In this document: piece after piece, positions 1-8,289 of the stretch | Position numbering within the stretch: the first letter of the stretch is position 1 | How the letters are laid out: the number at the start of each line of letters is the position of its first letter | Assembly (NCBI GenBank): GCA_965222175.1 | Contig: OZ244938.1 | Location: forward strand, 2,852,001 to 2,916,000 | Source of the DNA: NORP240 sp965222175 | Lineage (GTDB): Bacteria > Pseudomonadota > Gammaproteobacteria > Pseudomonadales > Pseudohongiellaceae | Length of the DNA stretch: 64,000 nucleotides | Reading direction: 5' to 3' | Made by a program: the position numbers and the translations under genes | The notes under the pieces: model-generated | The model's database searches: none | What the model was told of the DNA's origin: nothing | Seen by the model: only the letters and a program-made list of their open reading frames with translations

Positions 1-536
1 ATGGTAGGTAACGTTTTTCGGACCCAGTCCACGATGCTGTCGCTTGGGTTGAGCATCACGGTTTTCGCCTTGTTCTCCGAACCTCCGCCCTTGGCGGCCA
101 CCTTGACATCCAGGGTATCTCCGGGCACCAGTTCCATGTGTATCACGGCCGGGGTGTTGTCCCTGGTATTAACGCGGGCACCGGCTGGATCCTCGAGAAT
201 AGACGCCCGCAACACGTTGTCCGGATTCAGGTAAGCCCGCCGGACACCCTCGTTGATCATGTCCGCCACGCTTAATTCCGACTCCCAGCGCACATCCATG
301 CCGACCTTGAGAAATACGGTCACGATGCCGGTGTCCTGGCAGATTGGTCTCTTACCCTCGGCGCACAAGCGGGAATTAATCAGAATCTGGGCCATGGCAT
401 CCTTGGCCGCAGGCGATTCTTCACGAAGATACGCTTCGTGTACCGCATTGATAAAATCCAGGGGATGGTAGTACGAAATATACTGCAAGGCGTCGGCAAC
501 GCTCTGCACAAGGTCCTCTTGGCGAATCACAGACAT
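1..536 (-). CDS. fumA: Class I (4Fe-4S) fumarate hydratase, N-terminal part, runs off the window
   Basis: The first 178 residues of a class I fumarase can be read on the minus strand. This family is iron-sulfur dependent and interconverts fumarate and malate in the TCA cycle in the cytoplasm. The start ATG is at 536 and the frame stays open to base 1, so the C-terminal part lies outside the window. Seen: the family block NSRLCAEGKRPICQDTG, with Cys66 where the family places a cluster ligand, followed by GIVTVFLKVG and later AAKGGGSENKAKTVMLNPSD. Single-chain class I enzymes (FumA/FumB type) and separate alpha subunits share this N-terminal half, so the full architecture cannot be decided here. 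Identification of the family is firm; the symbol is by analogy. Confidence 0.9.
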   Translation of the reverse strand, partial: MSVIRQEDLVQSVADALQYISYYHPLDFINAVHEAYLREESPAAKDAMAQILINSRLCAEGKRPICQDTGIVTVFLKVGMDVRWESELSVADMINEGVRRAYLNPDNVLRASILEDPAGARVNTRDNTPAVIHMELVPGDTLDVKVAAKGGGSENKAKTVMLNPSDSIVDWVRKTLPT

Positions 537-642
537 GGCAAGCCCTAAAAATCATTTGGTTCAGAATGGAAAGTTTACCATGAAGTGGATGTGCCTGACG
601 CTTCTGGCACCATGTCGGGCAACTGGTAATGACAGGGCTTGG

Positions 643-1989
643 CTATCCCTGAGCCGTCCCGGGAAGCTCGTTCATGGACCCGGACCTCGCGGCGGAATGC
701 ACGGTAACTTCGTTGTTTCGGCGCCGGAATGCCCTGCCGAGATAAACGCCCACAACGGCCCACAGTGCGGCAATGCCGGCCCCTACAGCGCCCATGGCGC
801 CAAGTCCAAGGCCCAGGCCGTCGGTAAGTCCTGCAAAGGACATTCCCCAGATGGCGTCGCCACCGCGATACATGGCGACGTCCACAACAGGCTTGGCCTT
901 GAAACGGCTCTCCCGGTCCACTGCCGTGAATAACATCTCGCGGGCAGGTCGTGTTACACCGTAATTACCCGCCTGACGGGCGATCTGCAGTGCCAGCAAC
1001 ACGGTAAGAATCGGCGCAAAGGCAAGCACCAGCAAGGCCAGGCACATGAATACCGGCATGATCGCCAGGGTCACCGGCATGCCGAAACGGGTGGCGAGCC
1101 TGCCGGTGGCAAAAAACCCGAGCATGAAAGTTAGGATGTTGACCACCAGGGCCAGCCAGGCCAGTATTTCGGCTCGCCGGTCGAGATCGTAGTCTCTCAG
1201 CAGGTTGGTCTGTTCGAAATAAACGAAGGAGCTTATTGCCGTGTACAGCAGGATAAAGGCAGCAATGCCGATCAGGTAGGGACTGGCAAAGAACTCCCGG
1301 AATCCCGCCAGCGCAGAACCACCTATCCTGAAATTCTCCAGATCCGCCTGGACCGACTGATTGTGCAGATCACTGCTCTTAAGGTGCTGTAGATAAACAA
1401 CCAGCGGCACCGGAACAAGCAACATGAACGACGCTACCAACACCAATGACTCGGAGCCCATGAACCTTACCACCAGGGCTGCGATCAGGGGGCCGAACAG
1501 CGCACCGGCGCTGGCACCTACGGCAATGAATGCGAACAATCGCTTGGCCTGGTCGCGGTCATACAGATCCGCCATAAAACTCCAGAAAACGGAAACATGG
1601 AACAGGCTGAACAAGCTGACCCAGAGATAGAAGCCCTTGTCCACCAGTATCGGATTGACGATCAGGCCTGAACCGAAATGCAGTACCAGAAAACTGAGAG
1701 CAAAGAATACGTAAACGAACTGTACCAGGTACCGGAATCTAAGCCGTGATACCGCCGCACCAAACAGGATAACCACGGCGCAGCTCAGAAAGAACTGGAT
1801 ATTCCACAGCATGCTTATTTCTGTGTTGGTCCAGTCACTGGCCAGCGCATCCCTGACTGGCCTGAGCATGTAATAAGCTGCCATGAGCACGAAGATGAAG
1901 CCAAAGGAAAGCAGCGCACTGCGAAGCTCATGACGTTCGATCAGGGTCGCCGAACGAATAACGCTTGTCAGACTGTTTTCTTTTGTCAT
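643..1989 (-). CDS. MFS-fold carrier resembling the NTP/NDP exchange transporter family
   Basis: A 448-residue inner-membrane protein with about 12 hydrophobic segments. The N-terminal signature YYMLRPVRDALAS after the first helix is typical of bacterial proteins annotated as MFS transporters or ATP/ADP-translocase-like carriers, which resemble but are usually distinct from the true parasite ATP/ADP antiporters. Substrate is unknown. The start given is the ATG at 1989. A TTG 33 bases upstream (2022) would add 11 residues, and neither has a strong ribosome binding site. The C-terminus is a short hydrophilic tail (RAFRRRNNEVTVHSAARSG). It lies between the fumarase gene and a divergent enoyl-CoA hydratase, with no evident functional link to either. 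Confidence 0.8.
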   Translation of the reverse strand: MTKENSLTSVIRSATLIERHELRSALLSFGFIFVLMAAYYMLRPVRDALASDWTNTEISMLWNIQFFLSCAVVILFGAAVSRLRFRYLVQFVYVFFALSFLVLHFGSGLIVNPILVDKGFYLWVSLFSLFHVSVFWSFMADLYDRDQAKRLFAFIAVGASAGALFGPLIAALVVRFMGSESLVLVASFMLLVPVPLVVYLQHLKSSDLHNQSVQADLENFRIGGSALAGFREFFASPYLIGIAAFILLYTAISSFVYFEQTNLLRDYDLDRRAEILAWLALVVNILTFMLGFFATGRLATRFGMPVTLAIMPVFMCLALLVLAFAPILTVLLALQIARQAGNYGVTRPAREMLFTAVDRESRFKAKPVVDVAMYRGGDAIWGMSFAGLTDGLGLGLGAMGAVGAGIAALWAVVGVYLGRAFRRRNNEVTVHSAARSGSMNELPGTAQG

Positions 1990-2133
1990 TATTCTTGCCA
2001 GTGTCGTTCCATTCAGGTTCAATTATGACAGGCGCACCGCGGACTGAGTAGCGCTTCGTCTCATTTTCATCCGGTCTACATCGCGGCTGCCACACCGCGA
2101 CTGTGGTGACCAGGCCATACAGGATCTGTTTCC

Positions 2134-2898
2134 ATGATTCCCAGTTCTGCTGACCCCAATATCATCTATCGTCAGGACGGCGCACTTTTCCTCTTGCAGA
2201 TCAATCGACCGGAAAAGAAAAATGCCCTGACAGCCAGCATGTATCAGGCACTTGGGGAGGGTGTGCTCCTGGCCGAACGGGAACCGTCCGTCAATGTCCT
2301 GGTCATTCGTGGGACTGACGACTGTTTCACCAGTGGCAACGACGTCAACAGTTTTGTGGAAGGAGCGGGACAATCGGGAGACAGGCCATCGCTGGTTTTT
2401 ATGCAAGCCATCAGCCAGGCCCGTAAACCGGTAGTGGCGGCAGTGAGCGGTCTGGCAATCGGTATCGGCACCACCATGCTGCTGCACTGTGACCTGGTCT
2501 ACGCGTCAGACCAGTGTTACCTGCAGCTGCCTTTTTCCCGACTTGGGGTGTGCCCGGAACTGGGCTCAAGCCTTTTGCTTCCCTATATTGTCGGGTATCA
2601 ACGGGCGGCTGAACTGTTGCTGCTTGGTGATCGATTCAGCGCAGAAACCGCCAGGGAATATGGCCTTGTGAACACCGTATTGCCCCAGGAAGAGTACCTT
2701 GACCACGCCATGGACAAGGCGCGTGAACTGGCATCACTGCCAAGTGCTGCTCTCCAGGTTAGCAAGCGGCTGATGAAACGTCAGTTTGAAAAAGTACTAC
2801 CTGGCACTATAGAGCTGGAAATGGAGGAATTTGGCACCTTGCTGGAAAGCCCGGAAGCACAGGCAATAATCAAGGCATTCCTGGACCGCAAGAAGTGA
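2134..2898 (+). CDS. Enoyl-CoA hydratase/isomerase family protein
   Basis: A 254-residue crotonase-fold protein, expected to act on an acyl-CoA thioester in fatty-acid or related catabolism in the cytoplasm. Seen: INRPEKKNALTASMY near residue 27, the oxyanion-hole region GNDVNSF near residue 70, and GLAIGIGTTMLLHCDLVYAS near residue 110, which is the usual second oxyanion loop. LGVCPELGSSLLLP carries an acidic residue in the region of the catalytic glutamates, but the pattern is closer to delta-isomerase-like members than to classical FadB hydratase, so the exact reaction is open. ATG at 2134 follows AGGA at a suitable distance. It is divergent from the carrier gene and convergent, 11 bases apart, with the DnaJ-domain gene. 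Confidence 0.88.
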   Translation: MIPSSADPNIIYRQDGALFLLQINRPEKKNALTASMYQALGEGVLLAEREPSVNVLVIRGTDDCFTSGNDVNSFVEGAGQSGDRPSLVFMQAISQARKPVVAAVSGLAIGIGTTMLLHCDLVYASDQCYLQLPFSRLGVCPELGSSLLLPYIVGYQRAAELLLLGDRFSAETAREYGLVNTVLPQEEYLDHAMDKARELASLPSAALQVSKRLMKRQFEKVLPGTIELEMEEFGTLLESPEAQAIIKAFLDRKK

Positions 2899-2909
2899 AA
2901 TGAGATTTC

Positions 2910-3665
2910 TTAAAGATGCTCTACCAGATAGTCACGGGCCGCATTTATTTTCTTTGCCAGGTATTCGGTTCCCCCTCGATCGGGATGCATGCGTTGCATC
3001 AGCTTGCGATGGGCCTTGATCGCATCCTCCCTGCTAGCCCCTTCGGCCAGACCCAGGATTTCCAGCGCCAGCTGACGGTTCATCGCCGGCTCTTCGGCAG
3101 TGGATTCCGAGGAATCCCTGGCCTGCCCCGAACTCTTCTGCCAGTCAGGATGCATACGATCAAGGTAGGCTTCCAGCACCTGCAGGGAGTCCTGATCAGA
3201 CCGGCATTCCCCTGCCAATTCCATCAGTTGTTCCAGCGCCAGAGACGATAACACCTGACCTTCGAAACGCCCTTTGATGATACGGCCATCCATGTCGCCG
3301 CTGCCATGGTCCAGCTCCATGTCCAGGTACTCGGTCCTTATCACGGACTTGTGGTTATCCTGCCCACGGCTTCCCTGACCCTGGAAAGGATTCCGGTTTC
3401 TGAGCATTTGCCAGACCGGCACCAAGCGCAAAAATGCTGGTAACATGCGCAGCATGAAAGTGGCGGCAACGCCAAGTGGTGCGAGAATAAACTGCACTGG
3501 CAATCGGCCCATCACGATCAATGTGCCTATTACCGTCAGGGAAATTCCAATCACCAGAAGCCAACGGGACTGGGTTCGGGTAAAGGAATAGCGCTGCGTC
3601 AGCGCGTTAAGGCCCCAGTACACCAGCATAATAAACGCAATCAGCGCCAACACTCTGAACATCAT
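2910..3665 (-). CDS. Membrane-anchored DnaJ-domain protein
   Basis: A 251-residue protein with two or three hydrophobic segments in the first 85 residues (LIAFIMLVYWGLNAL, WLLVIGISLTVIGTLIVMG) and a J domain at the extreme C-terminus (residues about 195-251). The J domain contains the HPD motif in KLMQRMHPDRGG, the tripeptide that stimulates DnaK ATPase, and ends in NAARDYLVEHL, like mitochondrial Pam18/Tim14-type J proteins. The middle (residues about 110-165) has the look of a small TerB-like or helical domain (TEYLDMELDHGSGDMDGRI). It probably tethers DnaK at the inner membrane. The VWA-type gene starts 21 bases upstream on the same strand, so the two are likely co-transcribed; the client is unknown. 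Confidence 0.85.
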   Translation of the reverse strand: MMFRVLALIAFIMLVYWGLNALTQRYSFTRTQSRWLLVIGISLTVIGTLIVMGRLPVQFILAPLGVAATFMLRMLPAFLRLVPVWQMLRNRNPFQGQGSRGQDNHKSVIRTEYLDMELDHGSGDMDGRIIKGRFEGQVLSSLALEQLMELAGECRSDQDSLQVLEAYLDRMHPDWQKSSGQARDSSESTAEEPAMNRQLALEILGLAEGASREDAIKAHRKLMQRMHPDRGGTEYLAKKINAARDYLVEHL

Positions 3666-3686
3666 TGCGTCTGGATTCCGCCTGGA

Positions 3687-4430
3687 TTACTTGAGTTGCT
3701 GCCCGAGCAGCTTTACCGACCGGTGAGATTTTTTGCTGAAATCCTCCAGTGCCTGTCTGCCGCCCGTGGCATAAATTGCCACGGCCTTAAGCAGATCCTT
3801 GAGCTGTTCCGCGCTGCTGGCGTCAAACTGGCAATAAGCCCCCCCGGACAGTCGTGCCATTTCCACGAATGTCTGTCGCGCAACGGGATCCTGTCGTTCC
3901 TGGAATAGAAAGAGAGGAACATTAAGCATGCCCAGTTTCCCAGCGAGCTGACAGAGCACGTCCATATTCTCCTCCATGGAATCGCCGATGAAGATCACCC
4001 CGCGCAACCGCTGGCGGCTGTTCTGATCAAGAGCGTGCCGCAACAACTTCTCTATCTGGGTCATGCCGGCCTGGCACTGCAAACCTGACATCTGCTGCAG
4101 TAGCCTGTCGGCATCCGTGTGCCATTCACTGCGGAAGAATTCGCCAAGACCCCGAAAATAGCAAAGCTGTACCTGAAGACCTCCGGTTGACTGGGCGCTG
4201 ACAAACATTTCACTCTGCAGCTGGCTGGCGCGGTCCCAGGTTTCCTGGCGACTGGCGGTTGCATCCAGGGCAAAAATCAGCGGGGCCATGGCGCCGGTTG
4301 CTCCTGGCTTACGGGACATGGCATTGACCTTGCCCAGGAATGCCTGAACATCAGAGGACGCGGTCACGGCCGGCTTGCCGGGCCTGGCGGTGGATAACTG
4401 CCTGGATGCTTTTTTAAAGAGATCTTTCAT
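3687..4430 (-). CDS. von Willebrand factor A-like domain protein
   Basis: A 247-residue soluble protein with no signal peptide. The core reads PLIFALDATASRQETWDRA (near residue 50), where VWA proteins have DxSxS; here the motif is DATAS, a degenerate MIDAS. A second conserved region, RGVIFIGDSMEENMDVLCQLAGKL, matches the strand and loop that supplies the later MIDAS aspartate. The protein ends in a basic helix rich in Ser/Lys. It is 21 bases upstream of the DnaJ-domain gene on the same strand and probably forms a two-gene operon. Start chosen at ATG 4430, with GGGA upstream; a TTG one codon earlier is possible. VWA plus J-domain suggests a chaperone-assisted scaffold, but no function can be named. 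Confidence 0.75.
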   Translation of the reverse strand: MKDLFKKASRQLSTARPGKPAVTASSDVQAFLGKVNAMSRKPGATGAMAPLIFALDATASRQETWDRASQLQSEMFVSAQSTGGLQVQLCYFRGLGEFFRSEWHTDADRLLQQMSGLQCQAGMTQIEKLLRHALDQNSRQRLRGVIFIGDSMEENMDVLCQLAGKLGMLNVPLFLFQERQDPVARQTFVEMARLSGGAYCQFDASSAEQLKDLLKAVAIYATGGRQALEDFSKKSHRSVKLLGQQLK

Positions 4431-4523
4431 CAATTCCCAGAATAGCCCAATGCCAGAAGGAGAAGCAATAACACTGGCGTCGGTGAGATGTCCCGGTATG
4501 AATATTCATTCGGGGATGGGGGA

Positions 4524-5117
4524 TCATTGCCAGTAGCCGGGTTTCGAGAGCGAATTGGCACAATGGACAACCCCTCGAGTAGCTTTCAGGCTTCCGGGCC
4601 CGGTTTCCCGCACCATCCAGCCATTCTCATAGCGGGCCGGCAGGGCGAAAGGTGGATCCAGACCGCGCTCTCTGGCGCCGATGAACCCATGTTGCTGATA
4701 GTAATCAGGACTTCCGTAGACGAATACCAGACCAACTCCCTCCTGCTGCAGGCGGTGTAATCCTTCCCTTACCAGGCTGGCGCCTATTCCCTGGCGCTGA
4801 TATCGGCGGGCAACTGCCAGGGGGGACAGTATCCGGGCCTCAACCTGCCGGGTATCCTCTGCCTGGCCTGCTGTCACCCAGGCCCGGGAAAACAGGATGT
4901 GTCCCGCGAGAGAATCGTCCACGTCGGCTACCAGGGAAAGCCGGGGCTCCGCCGTGGGATCCCGCAGCAGTTGGTTGACCAGGCCAGCGACGACAACGCC
5001 TTCGGTTTCACCGAAGGCGTTGTTGATTAGCGCGTCGATAGCATCGACATCGGCATCGTCGGAATTTCTGATCCTGGCAACCAATTGATTGCTCCTGCCA
5101 TTGCCGTTGCCCGCCAT
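4524..5117 (-). CDS. GNAT-family N-acetyltransferase
   Basis: A 197-residue GCN5-related acetyltransferase, which transfers acetyl from acetyl-CoA to an amine. The acetyl-CoA binding motif A is clear: LSPLAVARRYQRQGIGASLVREGL near residues 98-121, with the Q/RxxGxG/A pattern RQGIGA, preceded by the strand LAGHILFSRAWV. The later VFVYGSPDYYQQHGFIGARERGL is the usual motif B region (YYxxxGF). The substrate is not predictable; similar proteins are annotated YhbS-like. It stands alone between the VWA gene and the tRNA, and has no obvious operon partner. Confidence 0.88.
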   Translation of the reverse strand: MAGNGNGRSNQLVARIRNSDDADVDAIDALINNAFGETEGVVVAGLVNQLLRDPTAEPRLSLVADVDDSLAGHILFSRAWVTAGQAEDTRQVEARILSPLAVARRYQRQGIGASLVREGLHRLQQEGVGLVFVYGSPDYYQQHGFIGARERGLDPPFALPARYENGWMVRETGPGSLKATRGVVHCANSLSKPGYWQ

Positions 5118-5268
5118 CTGACCGGTTCGAATCCGTCATGATTAATAAAGGATGGGGTTAACCGGGTCCCGGGCAGGACTGCGTTTCATACGGTCCCCGG
5201 CCCCTGGCAGAAGGGCAGTGAGTTGCCGTGAACTTAAAGAGACCATCCTGCCGGCAAGGATGGCAGAT

Positions 5269-5353
<85 letters not shown>

Positions 5354-5452
5354 AATACTGTTGCCGGCTCCACGCAGGAGCCGGGGGACGCGTATTATAC
5401 TCAATGAAAACCCGCTGCCAAGCAGCCAGCCGGTGATTTCCCGAAGCCGGGT

Positions 5453-6256
5453 TTACAGCCCGGACGAAGTGGCCTGTCGCTGCAGGGTTTCGATACTCTC
5501 CTGCAGCTGGAACAGTGACTGATTGATCTGCAGCCGGTGTGCGTTCACCGACTCCATGGAATCTTCCAGGTAGTCCAGGCGCCCGACGACACCGAGCAGG
5601 GTACTGTCACCGCTGTTCAGTGACGTCTGAACTGCCTGTAATTCCTCGCGTAATGCGGCCAGGTTTTCCAGGGAAGCGTCCATGGCCGCTATCTGCCGTG
5701 AAACCTGGTCCAGTTCGTTGGTCAGCGTATTGACGCGCGTGGCGTTGGCACTGGTCTGGTTAAGGGTATTCTGCACTTGTGCAGTCAAGGCAGCGACGTT
5801 TTCATCCTGACCTTCGTTTACCTGGACCAGCCTGGCCAGCTCCGAGCGGATGTCAGTGGCCTCGGTGCGCAGTGTGTTGCGGGCCGCCCACAATTTGTCG
5901 ATTTCTGAAAAATGAAAATCCAGGGTTTCCTGGATATTGATAACAGTGTCCTCGGATTCCTCGCCAACCAGTGCCAGCCTTCTTTCCAGCTCGGCAATCC
6001 GCAGGTCTGCCTGTCTCATATCGTCCTGGTAGAGTCCATGAAAATAGTAGGCCCCTGCAGCAGCCCCGCAGAATGCCACTATCAACACGGCGAGGACGAT
6101 TCGAACCGGCCAGGAACTGCCAGCCGGACTCCTCGCCACGTGGGTGGGCCTGACAATTTCCCGGTTCTGGCCTCGTCGGGACTGTTGATGGGAATCCACG
6201 TCGTCCCGGGAGGGAACAATGGGCGGTATGTCTTTCAAGTCATCAGAATCACGCAT
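5453..6256 (-). CDS. Uncharacterised single-pass membrane protein with long coiled coil
   Basis: A 267-residue protein without a recognised family. It has a hydrophilic N-terminus of about 45 residues, one transmembrane helix (IVLAVLIVAFCGAAAGAYYF) and then roughly 200 residues of heptad-like alpha-helix rich in Leu, Glu, Gln and Asn (LRIAELERRLALVGEE, VNTLTNELDQVSRQIAAMDASLENLAALREEL). The expected topology is N-in with the coiled coil in the periplasm. ATG at 6256 is used; an in-frame ATG three codons earlier sits almost on top of AGGA and is less likely. It may be an envelope spacer or scaffold, but that is only inferred from shape. Confidence 0.8.
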   Translation of the reverse strand: MRDSDDLKDIPPIVPSRDDVDSHQQSRRGQNREIVRPTHVARSPAGSSWPVRIVLAVLIVAFCGAAAGAYYFHGLYQDDMRQADLRIAELERRLALVGEESEDTVINIQETLDFHFSEIDKLWAARNTLRTEATDIRSELARLVQVNEGQDENVAALTAQVQNTLNQTSANATRVNTLTNELDQVSRQIAAMDASLENLAALREELQAVQTSLNSGDSTLLGVVGRLDYLEDSMESVNAHRLQINQSLFQLQESIETLQRQATSSGL

Positions 6257-6646
6257 GCTGCACATTATCCTAGAAAACCGGCGACCCTGTCATCTCCCGC
6301 TGCCGCATCAGCCCGACAGATCACGGCGCCTGTTGCCGGGCGGGTATCCCGACGCTGTTCTGTTGTCACTGCATCAATCGCTGTCCGGCACCGGTTTTCC
6401 GCCCTTGGATCCAGCGGTTGAATGGTTTCCCGGCGTTATCGGACACAGGGGGCGTGGCGACCGATAATGAACCTGTTCCCAACCGGCGGGTATTGCTCCG
6501 GCGCGATTCCGCTAAGCGATGGAAATATAAACGGGTTTTTCCAGTCAAAAAGGTAAAACTTTTTGACTGCCAACCGTCGTCCGTGGCAATAATAGCAAAC
6601 CAACCTCAACAAGTAAGAAAAACAACCAACCTGGAGGATCTTGATA
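6257..6646. other. 390-bp divergent intergenic region
   Basis: No gene is supported here. The region separates the coiled-coil gene (minus) from the PuuD-like gene (plus) and should hold both promoters. Two features stand out near the plus-strand gene and are listed separately: a 19-base word at 6508-6526 that recurs at 40328, and a perfect inverted repeat at 6542-6569. Confidence 0.6.
6542..6569. promoter_or_regulatory. Perfect 11-bp inverted repeat before the PuuD-like gene
   Basis: The arms CAGTCAAAAAG (6542-6552) and CTTTTTGACTG (6559-6569) are exact reverse complements around a 6-base centre, GTAAAA. The centre is 91 bases upstream of the PuuD-like ATG. It could be an operator for a dimeric regulator or a hairpin in the leader transcript. 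There is no T-run on the plus side, so a terminator for that strand is unlikely. The regulator is unknown. Confidence 0.65.
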
Positions 6647-7327
6647 ATGGAACTGCAACTGGGACAATTAATCGGCTTTATCTTCCGCTTTATCCATTTC
6701 TTTGCCGGCGTAGTCTGGATCGGCATCCTGTATTACTTCAACTTCGTGCAGACCGAGTATTTCAAGGAAACCGATCCTGCCGCCAAGTCCTCAGCAATAG
6801 CCAAACTGGTGCCCAGGGCGCTCTGGTGGTTTCGATATGGCGCACTGTTTACCTTTCTTTCAGGCCTGGTACTGGCAGCCATCCTCGGAGGTGCGGTCAA
6901 TTTCTACATCATCGTCGGCATGTTGCTGGGTACCCTGATGTTCCTGAATGTCTGGCTGGTGATCTGGCCGAACCAGAAGATCGTTATTGCATCCAATGAG
7001 CAGGTCGCGGGCGGAGGAGAAGCGCTGCCGGAAGCCGCGGGCGCCCTGGCCAAAGCCGGGCTGGCCTCGAGAACCAACACACTGTTCTCGCTGCCCATGC
7101 TGTTTTTCATGGGTGCTTCGGCTCACCTGTCCGGCACCGGCAGGCTGCCGATGTCCGCTGAAGGCAGCGCCAGCACACTGGCAATGGTACTGTGCCTGCT
7201 GATAATTGCCGCCCTTGAGTTCAACGCGCTGAAAGGAAAAACCGGGCCCATGACCAGCATTGTGGGTGTCATTCACTGCGGTCTGGGCCTCGCGGCTGCT
7301 CTTCTCATCATCATCCAATATCTGTAA
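6647..7327 (+). CDS. PuuD-type (urate hydroxylase N-terminal domain) membrane protein, no cytochrome domain
   Basis: A 226-residue multi-pass inner-membrane protein. The opening FIFRFIHFFAGVVWIGILYYFNFVQTEYFKE and the downstream PRALWWFRYGALFTFLSGL match the eight-helix-type membrane domain that in PuuD precedes a C-terminal cytochrome c domain and oxidises urate. Here there is no CxxCH motif, and the protein ends right after the last helix (AAALLIIIQYL). It is therefore the short, haem-less branch of the family, common in marine gammaproteobacteria, and urate oxidation should not be assumed. ATG 6647 is preceded by GGAGG nine bases upstream; an upstream TTG at 6641 is rejected for that reason. 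No purine-catabolism gene is nearby. Confidence 0.8.
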   Translation: MELQLGQLIGFIFRFIHFFAGVVWIGILYYFNFVQTEYFKETDPAAKSSAIAKLVPRALWWFRYGALFTFLSGLVLAAILGGAVNFYIIVGMLLGTLMFLNVWLVIWPNQKIVIASNEQVAGGGEALPEAAGALAKAGLASRTNTLFSLPMLFFMGASAHLSGTGRLPMSAEGSASTLAMVLCLLIIAALEFNALKGKTGPMTSIVGVIHCGLGLAAALLIIIQYL

Positions 7328-7585
7328 ACTCGGTGATCCAGTACAGGTCTGTTGCCGGCAGACTGACCGGATTCAATCAAGCCGATGGATAGATTATCTT
7401 GCGACAGCGTTAGCAGGTTGCAGGGACAGCTGTTGCCGAGGAATCGAACCGGGACCTGGCCTGCCGCGTATTGATAATTACTTTCTGGTCTGATTGTCAT
7501 CGGCCGACTCCCGGGGGATCCCCCTGCGAGCCCGCGCCGGGACCGCGAAGGACATGACTACAACCAACCGACAGAAGAGGAAAAT

Positions 7586-8179
7586 ATGGCTTTAGAACTA
7601 CCCGAACTTCCATTTGACAGGAATGCACTTGAACCACATATGTCTGCAGACACACTTGACTACCATCACGGCAAGCATCACAACGCCTACGTGAGTAAAG
7701 GTAACGACTTGCTTGCAGAAGCAGGAATCGATGGGGATAGCCTGGAAGAATTGGTAAAAGCAACGGTGAGTCACAAGGGCCCCCTGTTCAATAATGTTGC
7801 CCAGTGCTACAACCACACTTTCTTCTGGAACAGCCTGAGCCCCGAGGGCGGCGGCAAACCCGGCGGCGACATTGCCGACAGGATCGCCGAGGATTTCGGC
7901 AGCTATGACAAGTTCCGTGACGAATTCATCAATAACGGCGTTGGTCAGTTTGGTAGCGGTTGGGTATGGCTGGTTGCTGACAGCGGCAAGCTGAAGGTTG
8001 TAAAAACGGCCAATGCCGAAACGCCACTGACCGATGGCGCCACACCCATACTGGTTTGCGATGTCTGGGAACACGCCTACTATCTCGACTTTCAGAATCG
8101 TCGTCCGGACTTTCTCGCTTCCTTTCTGGACAACCTGGCCAACTGGGATTTTGCCAACCAGAACCTGGCCAACGCCTGA
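7586..8179 (+). CDS. sodB: Superoxide dismutase [Fe]
   Basis: A 197-residue cytoplasmic iron superoxide dismutase that converts superoxide to oxygen and hydrogen peroxide. Metal ligands are visible at His27 (DYHHGKHHNAYV), His77 (AQCYNHTFFW), Asp159 and His163 (CDVWEHAYYLDFQNRRPDFL). The active-site glutamine lies in the first half (Gln73), as in Fe enzymes rather than Mn enzymes, which supports the metal call. Length is normal for the family. The start ATG is preceded by AGAGG. A strong hairpin follows the stop at 8236-8270. It is probably transcribed alone. Confidence 0.97.
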   Translation: MALELPELPFDRNALEPHMSADTLDYHHGKHHNAYVSKGNDLLAEAGIDGDSLEELVKATVSHKGPLFNNVAQCYNHTFFWNSLSPEGGGKPGGDIADRIAEDFGSYDKFRDEFINNGVGQFGSGWVWLVADSGKLKVVKTANAETPLTDGATPILVCDVWEHAYYLDFQNRRPDFLASFLDNLANWDFANQNLANA

Positions 8180-8234
8180 TCCAAAGGATCCGGGCTTCCG
8201 GATCCGGCGATGGAATGCCGACAACCGACAAATA

Positions 8235-8270
8235 AAAACGGGCCCGGGAAGTATAATCCCGAGCCCGTTT
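8235..8270. terminator. Rho-independent-type terminator after sodB
   Basis: The arms AAACGGGCCCGGGA (8236-8249) and TCCCGAGCCCGTTT (8257-8270) pair with a single mismatch around a 7-base loop. The stem is GC-rich and flanked by an A-run on the left and T's in the right arm. It lies 56 bases beyond the sodB stop and could work in both directions, which would also insulate the repeat array downstream. Confidence 0.85.
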
Positions 8271-8289
8271 ATCGTTACCTTCCAATATC

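Noticed and set aside
7435..7470. tRNA T-arm-like sequence GGTTCGATTCC on the minus strand before sodB
   Set aside because: The flanking stem does not pair and no anticodon arm or acceptor stem is present.
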